In this document: piece after piece, positions 1-12,525 of the stretch | Position numbering within the stretch: position 1 is the stretch's first letter | Layout: each line of letters begins with the position of its first letter | Assembly: GCA_030015575.1 (NCBI GenBank) | Contig: CM057344.1 | Coordinates: forward strand, 190,419,044 to 190,483,043 | DNA from: Agapanthus africanus | Lineage: Eukaryota; Streptophyta; Magnoliopsida; Asparagales; Amaryllidaceae | DNA length: 64,000 nt | Direction: 5' to 3' | Translations under genes and position numbers: made by a program | Notes under the pieces: generated by a model | What the model was told of the DNA's origin: nothing | The model's database searches: none | The model's input: only the letters and a program-made list of their open reading frames with translations

Positions 1-2275
1 ATTAAATCTATCTCATAGATCCAAAATCCAGGATTTAGTAGGTATCACTTTGATCCTATATGGAGAATCTTTGTGATAAACGGAGATAGATCGAGCGTAG
101 CATAAGAAACTCCTTTCTTATCAAGAGTATGTCATCCACGTACTCTACGAGGAACGTCACGATACTCCCTACTACCTTTTCGTTTATACAAGGTTCATCT
201 ACCATTTTGATGATGTCAAATTCTTTGACTAACACATCAAAACAGATGTTCCAACTCCGCGATGCCTGCTTTAATCCTATAAAGCATCTTGCACATGTTT
301 CCGCTGCTCCCACTGTTTACGAAGCCCTCTGGCTGTGTACTTACAGACACACTCTTCTAAATCATCATTTAGAAAAGCAGTCAAGACACCCAACCACCAG
401 ATATCGTAGTCATGGTATGTAGCCGTGGTAAGTAGGATCTGGATGGACTTAAGCATAGTCACTTGAAAAGGTTTCATCATAATCCACGCCTGGTCGATGA
501 CGAAAAGCTTTAACAAGTCTAGCTTTGAAAGTCTCAACTTTTCCGTGTACACCAAGTAATCTTCTCAAGATATACTTGCTCCTGATGGGGATTTAACCCT
601 TCAGATATAGCAACCAAAGTCCATACTTTGTTGGTGTATATGGATTCCATCTCAGTTCACTAAGCATCCAGCCATTCTTACAGAGTCACACTCCTGATGG
701 CCAGCTCGAAACTAGTTGGGTCATCATCTCATGATGCAATCCTCGCTCCCACTGTCATAGAGAAACTGAAGTATCTCTCAGGTGGGTGAGGAACCCTACT
801 AGATCGGCGGAGAGGCTGAGGTTCGTTGGTATCTACTGAATACTTTGGTTCTATCAAATCATCAGCTGTAGTTTGTATAGCTGGAACTTTTCCAGTTCTA
901 CATTACAGACCATGCCTTGAGCTTGTCCGGATTCTACTTTTAGACATAGGCCGGACGACCCCAAATCTTAACTATCTTAAGAGATGGGCTCTTCCCTTTC
1001 CATATCACATATGAAGCGGTAGGCAACTGATTTGATTCGAGCCGTATTCAATAGGTATGCAGCTTCTCAAGTGCATAACTCCCAAAAGGAAAAAGGTAAC
1101 TCAGTAGTACTCATCATAGAGCACACCATATCAAATAGGGTGTAATTGCTCCGCCCCGATATACCAACGTGCTGTGGTGTATACGGAGGAGTAATGCCGA
1201 GAGAGAATCTCATTCTCCTTTAGAATAATCCAGGATTTTCGTGCTCAAGTATTCTCCTCCTTGATCACATCAAAGGACATAATACTTATACCCATATTTT
1301 AGTTCTCTACTTCTAACTTATATTCTTTGAATATCTCAAAAGGTTCGGACTTGTGTTTCAACAGGAACATATATCTGAATCTTGAGAGATTATCAGAGAA
1401 TGTAATGAAGTACAAAGAACCAGTCCAGGCATTTGTAGACAGGGGACCTTACATACATCAACATGTATCATCCCAAGAGTTCACTAACTCTTTCTCTGTT
1501 TCCAATAAACGGAGCTATGGTCATTTTATCTTTGTGACATGACTGGCGAGTTTCACAAGATGTAAATTCAAACTTATTTAAATATGCATCTATATGTAAC
1601 TGTAGCTAGTCGGGTCACATTGATCTGACCTAGTCTACAATGCCTCAAGAAGAATTCGTTCATTTCTGAACTATTCTTCTTGTGTGTGTTCTGTATACTA
1701 AGAACTGTAGTTTGATTTAGAACATCAATGCTTTTAGATAACGTGCCTGAACCGATCAACTTTTGATATAGGAAATGTTCAAAACATTATCCAACAATAC
1801 AAAATTATATCCTTTCTTTACTAACAAAGAGAGTGATATGATTTGGTATATCAGGTTCGGTATCTAACAACATTCGTTCAGAATCAATGTATTCAGGTAA
1901 TACAGGGTGACAGTGACCGACAGACTTGGCTGCAACACTTGCCCCGTTTTCTGCCTCATGAAACTTATCACCCGTTCTCAGTTCTCTACCTTTCTGTAGC
2001 CCTATGTAACAGATTACATATCTGGGATCCTGATCTGGCATCACATACCCAGGACGTAAAGGACACTGAGAAACAGTTCTATATAATGAACACACCCGAA
2101 GATGATGCATCATCATGCACTCTCCTCGTTTGGGCGGCACGGGAATTCTGGTAATCCCCAATTTCCTGCTCTGTCTTATAACAATTATAAGTTGGAGCGG
2201 GACCAACGTTCCCCAGCTCAGTATAACAAGTGGGTTCGGTCAATATTCCGTATTATTATCTTGATTAAGGCGTGA
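1..2275 (-). pseudogene. Copia pol remnant of M1 (protease, integrase, RT)
   Basis: Read on the minus strand this shows, in Copia order, a protease-like stretch (about 2110-1990), a pre-integrase and integrase stretch (about 1750-1180) and reverse transcriptase (about 640-50). The RT part contains the recognisable YVDDILL motif and the preceding region typical of plant Copia RT (RSWNICFDVLVKEF). The domain order integrase before RT is what assigns it to Copia rather than Gypsy. The reading frame is broken in many places, so this is a fossil. RNase H would lie beyond the left edge. Confidence 0.8.
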
Positions 2276-5200
2276 TATGGTCGCTACCTGGAGAGAGAGA
2301 GAAGAAAACACTCAGCGTGCGCTCTGTCAAGAATAGATTGGTTATTATTTTATCTAATCAGGATGGCTCCCACTGCTTTTTATCAAATCTTCCTTCAAAC
2401 CCTAAAAGGAAAGACTAGCCGGGATTAATTACACACTACAAGTTCGCCAATCTTTCAGCCAGGCCAGTGTCGGTACTTTGAGGGAGGTCCCCCGTGCTTT
2501 CGCACGAACCTAATTAATGTAAACCTCGTTTTCCCAGAGGCGTAACCTCATTAACACCTTTCTAGACACCTACTTGATCGGCTAATTGTAATGTATAAAA
2601 CTCTCCCAGGAGTAACACTTACTCGCAGCGGGTATCGGGATCCAACTATCTCATAGAAGGTATGCAATCTCATTGCAAATTTCAACACTTGAAATTCCCG
2701 ATAATATTTTGCCCCTAGCTCGCTATGACCTTGACGAATGCCAAACAACCCATAGTCCACTAGTCAAGTTCAACCCGTACATTACTTGATCGAATTAAAC
2801 CCACCCGCACGACCCTTGACGAATGCCAAACAACGCCGTACGAATACCCTAATCCAATCTGCATCATATGCATAAGCAGATAAATACTAGTTAGCTACCG
2901 CACACTACGCCTTGACGAATGCCAAACTACCGTAGCACGAATACTAACTAGCACTTATCTGTAATGACGGAGGGCTACGACAGGTTTTTCTGAAAACCTA
3001 TTGCGTAATGAACTTGATATCGTTGTAGGATCGAATGAATTTTGAAATGGAGTGTTTTTGAGGCTTTTCTAGTTTTGCTAAAGGAGTCACTCCCGGTGAA
3101 GGGATCGTCGGTCCTTTCCTCGTCGAATGAGGTGCGGGATATATCACATATATCACTGTGCAAAGCAAAAACACTTAAAAGCAATCAAAAGACAAACCGA
3201 GTGTGTAGCATCTGCCAGTTATTGCTAAAGGAGTCACTCCCGGTGAAGGGATCTCGGTCCTTTCCTCATCGAATAAGGTGCAGGATATATCATATATACC
3301 GCTGTGCAAAGCAAAAAACTGTAGCTACCTTTTTTTTTATTTTGAAATTCGATTCTACAACATCTTAGGTTTCTTTTATTTCATTAATCACATTAATGAA
3401 GTCCCATCATTTAATGTACCTAATCATCACAGATAAATACGACGTACACTTATGCCATCCACATTCGCCTCGATGTCCCCTCGTGCACCGTTAGGTTAGG
3501 TAACTAACGGCAGAGCGGGGCAGGGCTAGCGCGGGTGTAAAACATAAGTAACGTCTATATAATATATCATATATACTATATATAATACCTGTCACAGAAC
3601 ATCACATGATCACATCACAGATATCGCAGCAGAAGAAACATATGAAATATTGGATATACTAGGACGTCCGTGTTTTCAATACGAGCCAGTATAAAACACG
3701 GATTCCACGGTCGTGATGAATAGCCAAACCCACACCCCTAGACCCCTACGAGAGCGGCAAGCAACCCTACCAATTCTGGAGTTAGGAGACCCGGACTCGA
3801 CTCCTCGAGTTGGTCTCCCACTGGACTCCAGAACCCGGTTACTTGTGCCCTCCTCCTTGGGTCTATCCTAGTGCGGAAAAGTAAATAATATACAAACGGT
3901 GACAACTTCCGCAACCTAGAAGCGCCCCAATAAAAGAATATTACATACAAGTTTTTACATGAATGAAAATGAAAAACACTCATCTCACATAAAAACCCCC
4001 GGCTATTCAAACACGACGATCCAATATAACATATCCAGCAACACATAACATCAGATGTCATCAACGTAAGTAAATATGTCCATCCCAATTGTCGTTGACA
4101 TATAGCAACGAAACCGGCGATATCACATATTACACTTACGGTCACAGAAAAGAAAGTGTAAAACTACAACAGTTGGAATCCGCAATCTGCATAGACATCG
4201 CATGCCTAATCAAATGAATACCTTAGACATCACATGCCTAACAATTATAAACCCCGCATTTTAGTCTCATTATCGAAAACACTTTTCAATATCAAGTCGG
4301 GCAATTCAACAAGATTCCCGACATCCTGATCGAATACTCGTCGCAAACTTCAGTAGACGGCCGCACCCCCGACACCGTCGACGAAGTGCACCAAGGCGGA
4401 ACACCGCTACTGCGAGCACCCGAACGGATGCTTTCGGCGACGGGGTTCTCCTACAATCACTTGGTCGGGGCTATGGAGTGAGGCTGTCTATTAAGTTTAC
4501 CGGCGAATATCCGCGTACGCTACGTGATTGCGACGGACTTTTGATCACATCAAAAATCCGTGGCAACCGATCAAGTGAGACTAAATTGCTACGTTTATAA
4601 CATTCATTCAGTTATCTCATAACTTATTGTGAATTCCAATTATTGTATCCCATTCCAGATAAACAGAAAATGTTAAACTTTTCGATCGAACAATCGAACA
4701 CCCAAGTTTTCCCGATACTGATCAACACATGAAACAAGTATAACAACATTCCGTTCGTGCCTCAGTACCAACGGTCCAGCCGTAGAAGGGTCAAGCCAAC
4801 GCCTCACATGTGGCACGCCGTACTGCCCCAAACCCGAAGGTTCAAAGGGCAGTTCAAGACGGTCACATAATCGAGTTAAGGTTTGTGTCTTCTAGAGGGT
4901 CCATCGCGTTACTTGCACTACTTAGAACGTCGTTAAACTACGGAAAAATCCAACACTTGGAAATTTCCCGACAGGGAAAAAATCGGGTATTTATATCCGG
5001 TCGAACTTTTTAACATATTCTAAAATTTATCCGGAAAACACATGGACAGAATTAGACTTTCCGATCGAAACAATGATTCCCAAAACAACTCAGAACAAAT
5101 CAACTCTTGAGTTCAGTTTAAAAATTCCAGGAAAATGAGCATTGAATTTTACGAGTTACTGTGAAATTTGACACGTGTCAGCTTCTTATTGGCGGCCCTT

Positions 5201-5423
5201 CCGCCGCGCAAACCACCTTTGTGCGGCGCTTCAGCCGCGCTTTTGTGGAATTAGGGTACCAAATTTCACAGTAATTCTTAAAAAAGCCTGCTTGTTTTTC
5301 TGGATATTTTTAATTGCCAAAAATCAACAGTTTTGAAAAAAGTACAGAGAGCAATTTTGCAATGGGATTTTGGTTCGATCGGGTTTCTAATTCCGTCCGG
5401 GGATCGCCTAAGGCTCTAGCTAG
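2276..5423 (-). other. M1 leader with structured-RNA region, no recognisable gag
   Basis: Between the primer-binding site and the pol remnant lie about 3.1 kb without a recognisable gag. The part at about 2530-3701 carries the same stem-loop series as the other family-1 elements: CCGTGTTTT/AAAACACGG hairpin (3668-3676 with 3693-3701), the twin AAAGGA/TCCTTT units (3080-3117 and 3227-3263), three hairpins sharing one tip sequence (2910-2927, 2814-2833, 2729-2748), and the ATCGGGA/TCCCGAT closed domain (2634-2640 with 2696-2702). A polypyrimidine run followed by CAG (minus strand, ending at 2288) separates this leader from pol. A segment at 4773-4904 is shared with the Gypsy element A. Confidence 0.7.
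3738..4145 (-). CDS. Leader open frame of M1, 135 codons, product unknown
   Basis: An open frame in the leader of M1, the same length as its counterparts in Cop-1 (32333-32740) and B (53056-53463). The predicted product starts MTVSVICDIAGF, has a hydrophobic stretch in its middle and ends with a run rich in Leu, Gly and Ala. I recognise no domain. Differences between the three copies change amino acids often, which is what neutral drift looks like, so its openness may be a by-product of the copies being young. I list it because family-2 elements have a related peptide in the same place. It may well be noncoding. Confidence 0.25.
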   Translation of the reverse strand: MTVSVICDIAGFVAICQRQLGWTYLLTLMTSDVMCCWICYIGSSCLNSRGFLCEMSVFHFHSCKNLYVIFFYWGASRLRKLSPFVYYLLFRTRIDPRRRAQVTGFWSPVGDQLEESSPGLLTPELVGLLAALVGV

Positions 5424-5435
5424 GCTCTGATACCA
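5424..5435 (-). other. M1 primer-binding site (initiator tRNA-Met)
   Basis: GCTCTGATACCA on the plus strand reads TGGTATCAGAGC on the minus strand, complementary to the 3' end of plant initiator tRNA-Met. It lies 1 base inside the inner end of the LTR. Confidence 0.9.
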
Positions 5436-5436
5436 C

Positions 5437-7665
5437 TGCAGGGTTCCTAGGCACCCTAGTGAGGTCTCCAAAGCCATCAACCATGGCAATTTCAAAAAAT
5501 ATGGTGCCTACAAACCCTAGTGTACGGATCTATAACTAGATGTCTAGGCGAAAAACGAACTAGCTAACAACTTAGCTAATGAGAATACGGAAATACAACC
5601 TTTGTAGATCCGGTGCTCCACCTCCATAGCTCCGCAACGAGGTCCTCTCCGCTGTCCAAATCGAATCTGGGCTCTAGGATCGGCTTCGTCGGAGAATGGG
5701 CAAGCTAGGTCGTCGATGTCCATGCCGAAGATGATCTACGTCGAAGCATCGATGAATCAAGCTCCACCTTCACCAAACCCTAAAATCTTGTGAAGGAAAC
5801 ACACTCTACTACTTGGCAAGAGGTAGAGGATGAAGAAATAGGAAGTGGGTTAACTTTAGAATTGGATTTCTCACTCATTTCCAACAATCACCATTGATGG
5901 ACTTCAAGCTTCTTCACTTGAAGAATGAAGAAGAAGAAGGAAAATGATATGATAAGTTAAAAAGAATTAGAAAAGAAAATCAATTCTTATCATAATATAA
6001 CCATGGTTATGTGTAGAGATTTAACTAGGGTTAATTCAAATGGTTAGGTTAAGCATGAGATAAGAATGGTGGACAAAGTCAAAGCTTCATGAAACTTCAA
6101 CTTAAAACAAAAATAGCCACCATCCTTTTCTCTTGCCTTTTATTTTCCAAAAATCAATCAATAAATAAATAAATAAATAGATAAATAAAGGAAAAGAAAC
6201 CCTAACCATTCTTTTAACCATGGTTTAAATCTTTGCACTTAACCAAGTAAACATGTATCATCAAACATGATACAATCAAATGCACAAAATCATATCGCAT
6301 ATGTAATGCGCATATCCGAGTGAGAAAATCCATCTTAAGTAAACCGATACTAGTTGATGCAAAGTAATATATCATATATATAAATATGCATTAAATCATT
6401 AAATCAACACTTGATTCAATGATCCGGTTATGTCGCACACAACCGACTAGTATACAATATATCGGCTTATCGAATCAACGCTTGAATCGATAACTAGGTT
6501 ATATCGCATACAACCATTCGATATATTTATCGTGAGAATATAATACGGTATCACATACACGCATTATTCTCGGTCCCGCACATATCTCATATGCGCTCCT
6601 ATTTCGTTTCGCTTGAACCAGGAAACCTCTGTGTAGGACTCTAAAGACTCGTCAATACGCCGGCAGCAGATGATGATCATATCAAACATCCACAAGCCGC
6701 AAGCGGTCTGCTAAACGTAACGGCCACCCGGGTATTGAGCGATCTGAAGATCGACGAGCAAGCCCGCTCACACTCCAGTGAATCCGACCAGTAACACTAC
6801 CGTACAGTCCGGTCTGATCGTCTGATATGTTGCATATCTCGCCTAGGGGTGGTAAACGTCAGACCCCAGTAGCTCAATAAGTCGTGTCGATGTGAGGTCT
6901 ATAACTGTTCGAGAAACTACTGGTAACACTTACCAGTAAATCTCAGCAACCCTGGCCAGGGATTTCCTGTTATAGCCAATCGAACACAGCGCAACATCAA
7001 CCCCCATATACCGGGAGAGACGAATCCCCTCCTATCGCTCATTGCCTCCATGTGACTCGGGACTGTACCCAAAAACCACCGTTTTGCACGCCCTCTTGGA
7101 CGTGGTAAGATGGAAATCAAAGCACAGTGGGAACCACACAAGACTCTATGACGATCTCGGGTCAACAGACTACTCTGTACCAGTGTCACCAGAGAACTGC
7201 CATCTGACGTGAGGTATAATACCATCTGGGAGTTCTCGGCGAGTCCGTCCAGTGTACCCAGTCTCTACTGAGCACCCGTATATCATCTCTGATGTCAAAC
7301 ACCGATGGATATGGGATCATCCATCGTCCATCTACATGGGTCGAGAAGGTACACGCTAGTCTACTCTGGTATATCGATGCCCCGTCTCGATACACCCACG
7401 ACTAGGGACTTTGAAGGATGTACTTATAGACTACCATGTCCCCACTAGTATGATCCGCATCATAGTCCAGGTAGTCAAGTACAGATCCTAAGGGCTTTAC
7501 CAACATGTAACAGAGAGACAATCAATATACACGTTAAGGTAAAGTTCAACCTGATAGCATACTATCATGTCGAGCAAGAAAGTCCTCCCTATATATGTCC
7601 CAGCATCCACTACAATATACATCCTATGTATAGTAATGGCCTCTAGGGCATACATATAACTAACA
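5437..7665 (-). repeat. 5' LTR of M1 (Copia family 1, about 2.23 kb)
   Basis: On the minus strand it begins TGTTAGTTATATG and ends CCTAGGAACCCTGCA, the same ends as the LTRs of Cop-1 and B, with TG...CA termini. The primer-binding site adjoins its inner end, so it is the 5' LTR of a minus-strand element. It contains a low-complexity A/T stretch with ATAA-type repeats (about 6160-6192). Confidence 0.9.
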
Positions 7666-7670
7666 GTAAT

Positions 7671-10107
7671 ACGGGGTGTCCTGGAGAAAAGGGTAAAAGT
7701 AGGAGTGGCAATGAGGTCTGCAACTCTGACAATCCAAAAGCCGGTGTTTAAGAAGGTTCGGTCAACTTGGTCACTGAGTCAAAGTCTTAGGGTCGGGTCA
7801 ATGGTCGCTGCCAAAGAGAGAGAGAAAAGAAACACTCAGCGTGCACTCTAACCTAGATCAGAATGGTTACCAATTTATCTAATCTGGAAACCTCCCACTG
7901 TACCTCAAATTCTCCTCCAAACCTGAAAGAAGAATTAGTCGGGGTCACCCGAGGAGTAAACTAACTCATCAGTGGGAATCGGGATCCAACTCTCATCGCA
8001 TGACAACGTGACGGAATCCGCTCACGTCATCACACTCCAGAAGGTATGCGCATATCTGGCAAGTTTCAGTTCTTTTGAAACTCCCGATGTGATTTCTGCC
8101 CCATGCTCTTATGACCTTGGCGTGAGGTCAAAATATCATAAGTCACATGTCAAGTTCTGCCCATCATTATCCAGGTAAATTTGAATCCACCCGTACATAC
8201 CCTTGACGTAGGCCAAAATAGTAGTACGACTGTCCCAAACCAACGCATCTATCTATGCAACAGATAAATACCCGGCAGCTACCAAACACTATGCCTTGGC
8301 GTGAGGTCAAAATACATAGCTTGAATACTACCGAATATTTAACTGAAATGATGGAGGGCTACGAATGGTTTCTGGCGAAAACCTTTAACGTAATGAACTT
8401 GATATCGTTGAAGGAACTGATAGCTTTTTTTTAAAAATATAGTGACGAAAACCGTTGCTAAAGAGGTCACTCCCGGTGAAGGGATCTCGGCTCTTTCCCC
8501 GTAGAATGAGGTGCAGGATATTCCAACTGAATACCACGGTGCAAAGCAAAAGTAATCGGCTATAGTGAAGTTAATGCCCTGACGCAAACATCTGTCCAAG
8601 GGGTCACTCCCGGTGAAGGGATCTCGGCCCTTGCCTCGTCGACTGAGGAGCAGGATATTCTAAATGAATACCACGATGCAAAACAAAAGTGAACGTCCTT
8701 GCAATAACAGCTTTTGAAAAAATGTTCCAACAACATCAGATTAGGTTTGTTTTTAACTTGCATTGATCCGAATCAATGCAGTCCCATCAATTGATCACAC
8801 CAAAAAGAACGAAAATATACTGATGTACGTATATGCCATCCGCATTCGCCACTGGGTCCCGTCATTACCCGTTAGGTTAGCTAACTAACGACAGAGCGGG
8901 GACTGGACTAGCGCGGATGCAAAACATATACAACATCTACTAATATATATACCAATATATTATATTTCGCTCAAGGCGTGAATAAAATGCAACATCACAG
9001 AAAATGAACAGCATCACAGAAACAATACAGATATCTGGGATCCCCGGGTTTCACAGAGCCACTGCTGAAACCCGACGTTCCCCTGGTCGTGTGGATAGCC
9101 TGTGCAATGAGAATCCTAGACCCCTACGGGCGCGGCCAGTCACCCGCCAAAACCTGAAGCGAGGCAGCCCCCTTCAGCACCGTGAATGGACCACCCAGCA
9201 CTTCACGGAATCCGGTAACTTGGGCACCCCTCCTGGGTCAAACCTGTACCCCCTACGAGTGCGGCGAATAGCCCGCCAATCCTAGAGTGAAGCCCCCTCC
9301 GTCTCAATGCCATGAGATGCGGGCTTGTTGCCCTCCAGAACCCGGCTATCCGTGCACCCCTCCGCGGGGTAATCCTAGTACAGAAAGTAAAATATACATA
9401 CACCGGGTACATCGACCGCAACCAGGTCGTGCCCCAAAATAATAATACAAACAGGCAGTGACGGCAGTCCACATGTCGGACGCTCGCCCCGCAATAACAA
9501 ATGTACATAATACAACCACAACTGTACTAGCATTGCATCCAGGCTATCCCCCACGACCGATCCGCAACATCACAGCAAATACATAGAACATCAACGTGAA
9601 AGTCACGTTCGCAAATCCGTCTAACCGGGCTATAGCAGTTAGACCGGATTTACCGATCGAGTGACATTCACGGTCGCAGATATAATGTAAATACTGTGAA
9701 AAATGTGTTTAAAATATCCGATCGATTAAAATATAACAAGTGGGCCCCAAAACAAAACTGCAGCAGTTACAGAAAATATGGGCCCAATTTAAATGTTCCA
9801 GAAACCCAAATTTATCCCCAGAAGCCCACTGAAAAAATCCGGCCCAATGATTATTCCATACTGCGGCGGAAGAGCGGCCAGAAGTGGGTTTTGGCCGCGC
9901 TTCCGCGCTCTGGTTGGAATATCATTGCCTCGAATTTGAACAGTGCTCTTAGTTCATCTAGCACAGTACTTTTATGCAACCTGAAAAATTTTTGGAGACT
10001 GAAAAAATTCAACAGAAACTGTCGTGGGTGTATTTGGGTTTTCGGACATTTCGATCGATCGGAACTGAAAAACACATTACACAAAGCTAGACTAAGTTAA
10101 TGGGGAG
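7671..10107 (-). other. M2 leader with structured-RNA region
   Basis: Colinear on the minus strand with the C leader (43256-45600). Stems seen: CGGGTTTC/GAAACCCG (9045-9052 with 9067-9074), twin units with stems CAAGGG/CCCTTG (8597-8602 with 8628-8633) and AAAGAG/CTCTTT (8460-8465 with 8491-8496), three tip-sharing hairpins (8294-8313, 8201-8219, 8115-8134), and ATCGGGA/TCCCGAT (7978-7984 with 8082-8088). A pyrimidine run followed by CAG (minus strand, ending at 7808) lies at the pol side. The stretch 9203-9508 encodes on the minus strand a peptide related to the 135-residue leader frame of family 1. Confidence 0.7.
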
Positions 10108-10119
10108 GCTCTGATACCA
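10108..10119 (-). other. M2 primer-binding site (initiator tRNA-Met)
   Basis: GCTCTGATACCA on plus, TGGTATCAGAGC on minus, next to the inner end of the M2 LTR. Confidence 0.9.
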
Positions 10120-10120
10120 C

Positions 10121-12381
10121 TGTAAGTGCACGGCGGCGCCCCGGCCGTCAATCCGAAGCCGGAATGCGGAAGCGGTGAATAACTAAAATTTTGCGGACTT
10201 TGCAAACCGGCACCACCGCGCACTAAACTCCGGATCGTTACCATTAACTAGTCTAAGCTATCAACAAGAAAGGGATTAGAGATATACCGACGATCCAAGT
10301 CCTTCGGTCTTCTTGTCATGGTCCCGATCTCCTGCGGAATGTCCCGTCTCCTCCTCGTCGCCGGAAGTGCACCACATCGCCTACTTCTTTTACGGGCTCC
10401 CACCTCAATGCCGAGGCAACTCGGGCACGAAGCCGGCTACTCGACGTGCCCAAGGTTCGCTGTAGAATATGTGTAGGAACTTGTGTCTCACTTTTGGGGT
10501 ATTAGGAATTGCCTTTTGTGGAGGGATTGAGCTATGGAGTTGAACTAGGGAATTTTGGTGAAGCAAGAATGATATATGATGAACCAAAAGACCCCCACCC
10601 ATTTGGACAGCCCCACCTCCAAGTGAATGGCCGGCCAATGCAAGTGAGAGGGTGAGTGAGAATGAGGGAGAGGTATGATAGATGAGAAAGCCATCCAATA
10701 ATCCAAAATGGAGAGAGAAAGAATGCTATCATGCCAAAAAGGAAATGATCACAATAATAAACCCACACTCAACCAACCTCACCCCTCATCATCAACAACC
10801 ATCATGCCCACTAAAAGTCAAGCCATCATGAGAAGGAGAAGTCAATGATGGTGCTATAATCATGACATGAATATATGCAAAGACCCCCCTCCACAATTGC
10901 CTATTTGCAACAATGCAAATAAGCCCTCCTCCACCAATCTTCGGCCAATGAACGGAACAATGGAAATTGGCCGAAACGAAAAGCAAACTGGCAACTCCAG
11001 AAAACTGGTCCCGTAATAAATTACAGGAAAACCCCGATACTGTGCATACACACCCGTATTTGTATTCCGACCGAAATACAAATGCAATGAGACAAAATCT
11101 ACACTGTACTATACTAGGATCCGGCTTATACCAAAACCGCCTAGTAAAATCTGTTCGATCCTGATCCGTGCAATACCGCACGTATCTGATCGAACCCTGC
11201 CATATATCCATACGGCCTATAGTACAGACTGTCCGATCCTGATCCGTGCAATACCGCACGTATCTGATCGGACCTTGCCATATCTCCATACGGCCTCTAC
11301 AACCTTTCGCCCGAAAGCTGAGTAACTGAATGTGGGGGACTCTAAAGACTCGTCAACACCATGGTTGTGGATTTAACCACTAGCACGTCAGAGGTATAAG
11401 CCAATACGTAACGGGCCACCAGGTACTGACTAAAAGGGACGTCCGTGAGCGAACTCAGCCTGACAACCCTACTGAGCCTGTCAGTGACAATATCCGTGCA
11501 GTCCGGTCCGTTCGTCTATGAGTATCGCATGGCGGGCCTAGGGGGTTGGTAAAAGTCAGACCCCCAAAAGCGGTACAAGTCGTGTCGGAGTGTAGCCCAG
11601 AACACCCTGAGATACTACTGGAATACCTACCAGTAAATCTCCTTGCCTTGGCCAAGGACTTTGTGTAATGGCTCTTCTAGACACAGCACGACCTCACCCC
11701 CAATACCGGGAGAGACGAACCCCTGAAGATACGCTCACTGCCTCCATGTGGCTCGGGACTGTACCCAACTAAAACCTGTTTGCACGACTCCTTTGAGCCG
11801 TGGTAGGGTAGTAATCAAAGTACAGTGGGAACTCACACGAGACAAATGACGATCCCCAGGTCGATGAACTAACCTGCACACATGTCACCAGGGAACTGCC
11901 ATCTGACGTCTGGTATAAGACCAACTAGCATGTTCCCGGCGAGTCCTGTCCGGTGTACTCATAACCCAATGAGCACCTGTATACATCTTAGGTGATCCAA
12001 CTGACACCAGTGGCTTGTGAGACCGGCCACCGCCCCTCGTCGGGGTCTCGACTGTATACACTAGTCTACTAATGGAGTATCGATGCCCAGTCTCGAAACT
12101 CCCACGACTAGGGACCTTTTAAGGATATGCTTGTAGACCCCCAGCTCCCACTTATATGATCGCCCTCATACTGCTGGTGGTCAAGCAAGAATCCTAGGGG
12201 CTCTATCAACGTGTAATAGCGACGTGTCATGTCACTTAAAACAGTACACGATGATAAAGGTAAACCAGATAGCATACTATCATCTCGAGTAAGACTGTCC
12301 TACCGGGATAGGTCCTCCCTCAATCATTACAATCACGTACCTGTGACCTAATAATTGACTCTGAGGGCACTATCTCCAACA
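10121..12381 (-). repeat. 5' LTR of M2 (Copia family 2, about 2.26 kb)
   Basis: On the minus strand it begins TGTTGGAGATAGTGCCCTC, matching the start of the C LTRs (TGTTGGATATAGTGCCCTC), and its inner end, in CTTACA, adjoins the primer-binding site. The middle contains two near-identical copies of about 70 bp (11146-11215 and 11223-11290), a short tandem duplication not apparent in the C LTRs. Overall divergence from C is substantial. Confidence 0.85.
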
Positions 12382-12525
12382 TATAGTAGTTTAGAGTTAA
12401 ATCGATTTAGATTGTGATGTTTGGAAATTCCAAGACAGGGATTAGGGTTTGAGTTGTGTTGTGTTGAGGTGTAATGGCTGTTACAAGACCTTAGGGATTG
12501 ATTTCAACACCTGGAATTGAGTATA
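12382..12525 (+). repeat. Left fragment of Gypsy LTR E
   Basis: A 144-bp island between M2 and A. It resembles the part of the A LTR about 0.7 kb from its start (a stretch with GATTAGGGTTTGAG...GTGTTGT) and continues to the right of A at 24014. The first bases, TATAG, would be the right copy of M2's target duplication. Confidence 0.65.

Larger units (their letters stand above)
1..7665 (-). mobile_element. Copia family-1 element M1 (minus strand, 3' part off the left edge)
   Basis: Minus-strand relative of the complete elements at 28798-39200 and 49552-59920, colinear with them. Reading leftward: 5' LTR 7665-5437, initiator tRNA-Met primer-binding site, long leader, then pol remnants down to position 1. 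By alignment to Cop-1 about 0.5 kb of internal sequence and the 3' LTR lie outside the window. It sits in the internal region of the family-2 element M2, and the right flank GTAAT (7666-7670) would be one copy of its target duplication. Coding sequence is broken many times. Age cannot be taken from LTRs because only one is visible. Confidence 0.85.
7666..12381 (-). mobile_element. Copia family-2 element M2 (minus strand, interrupted by M1)
   Basis: Minus-strand relative of element C (41144-61269). Reading leftward: 5' LTR 12381-10121, primer-binding site, leader to about 7811, and then the beginning of the pol region, cut at 7666 by M1. The remainder must lie left of M1 outside the window. 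It is inserted in a Gypsy LTR (E), whose sequence resumes at 12382. Its LTR is clearly diverged from that of C, so it represents a different subfamily or an older insertion. Confidence 0.8.

Noticed and set aside
5130-5250. GC-rich GCCGCGC stretches as a CpG promoter or host gene start
   Set aside because: The same GC-rich inverted segment occurs just after the primer-binding site in the other family-1 elements, so it is part of the leader.
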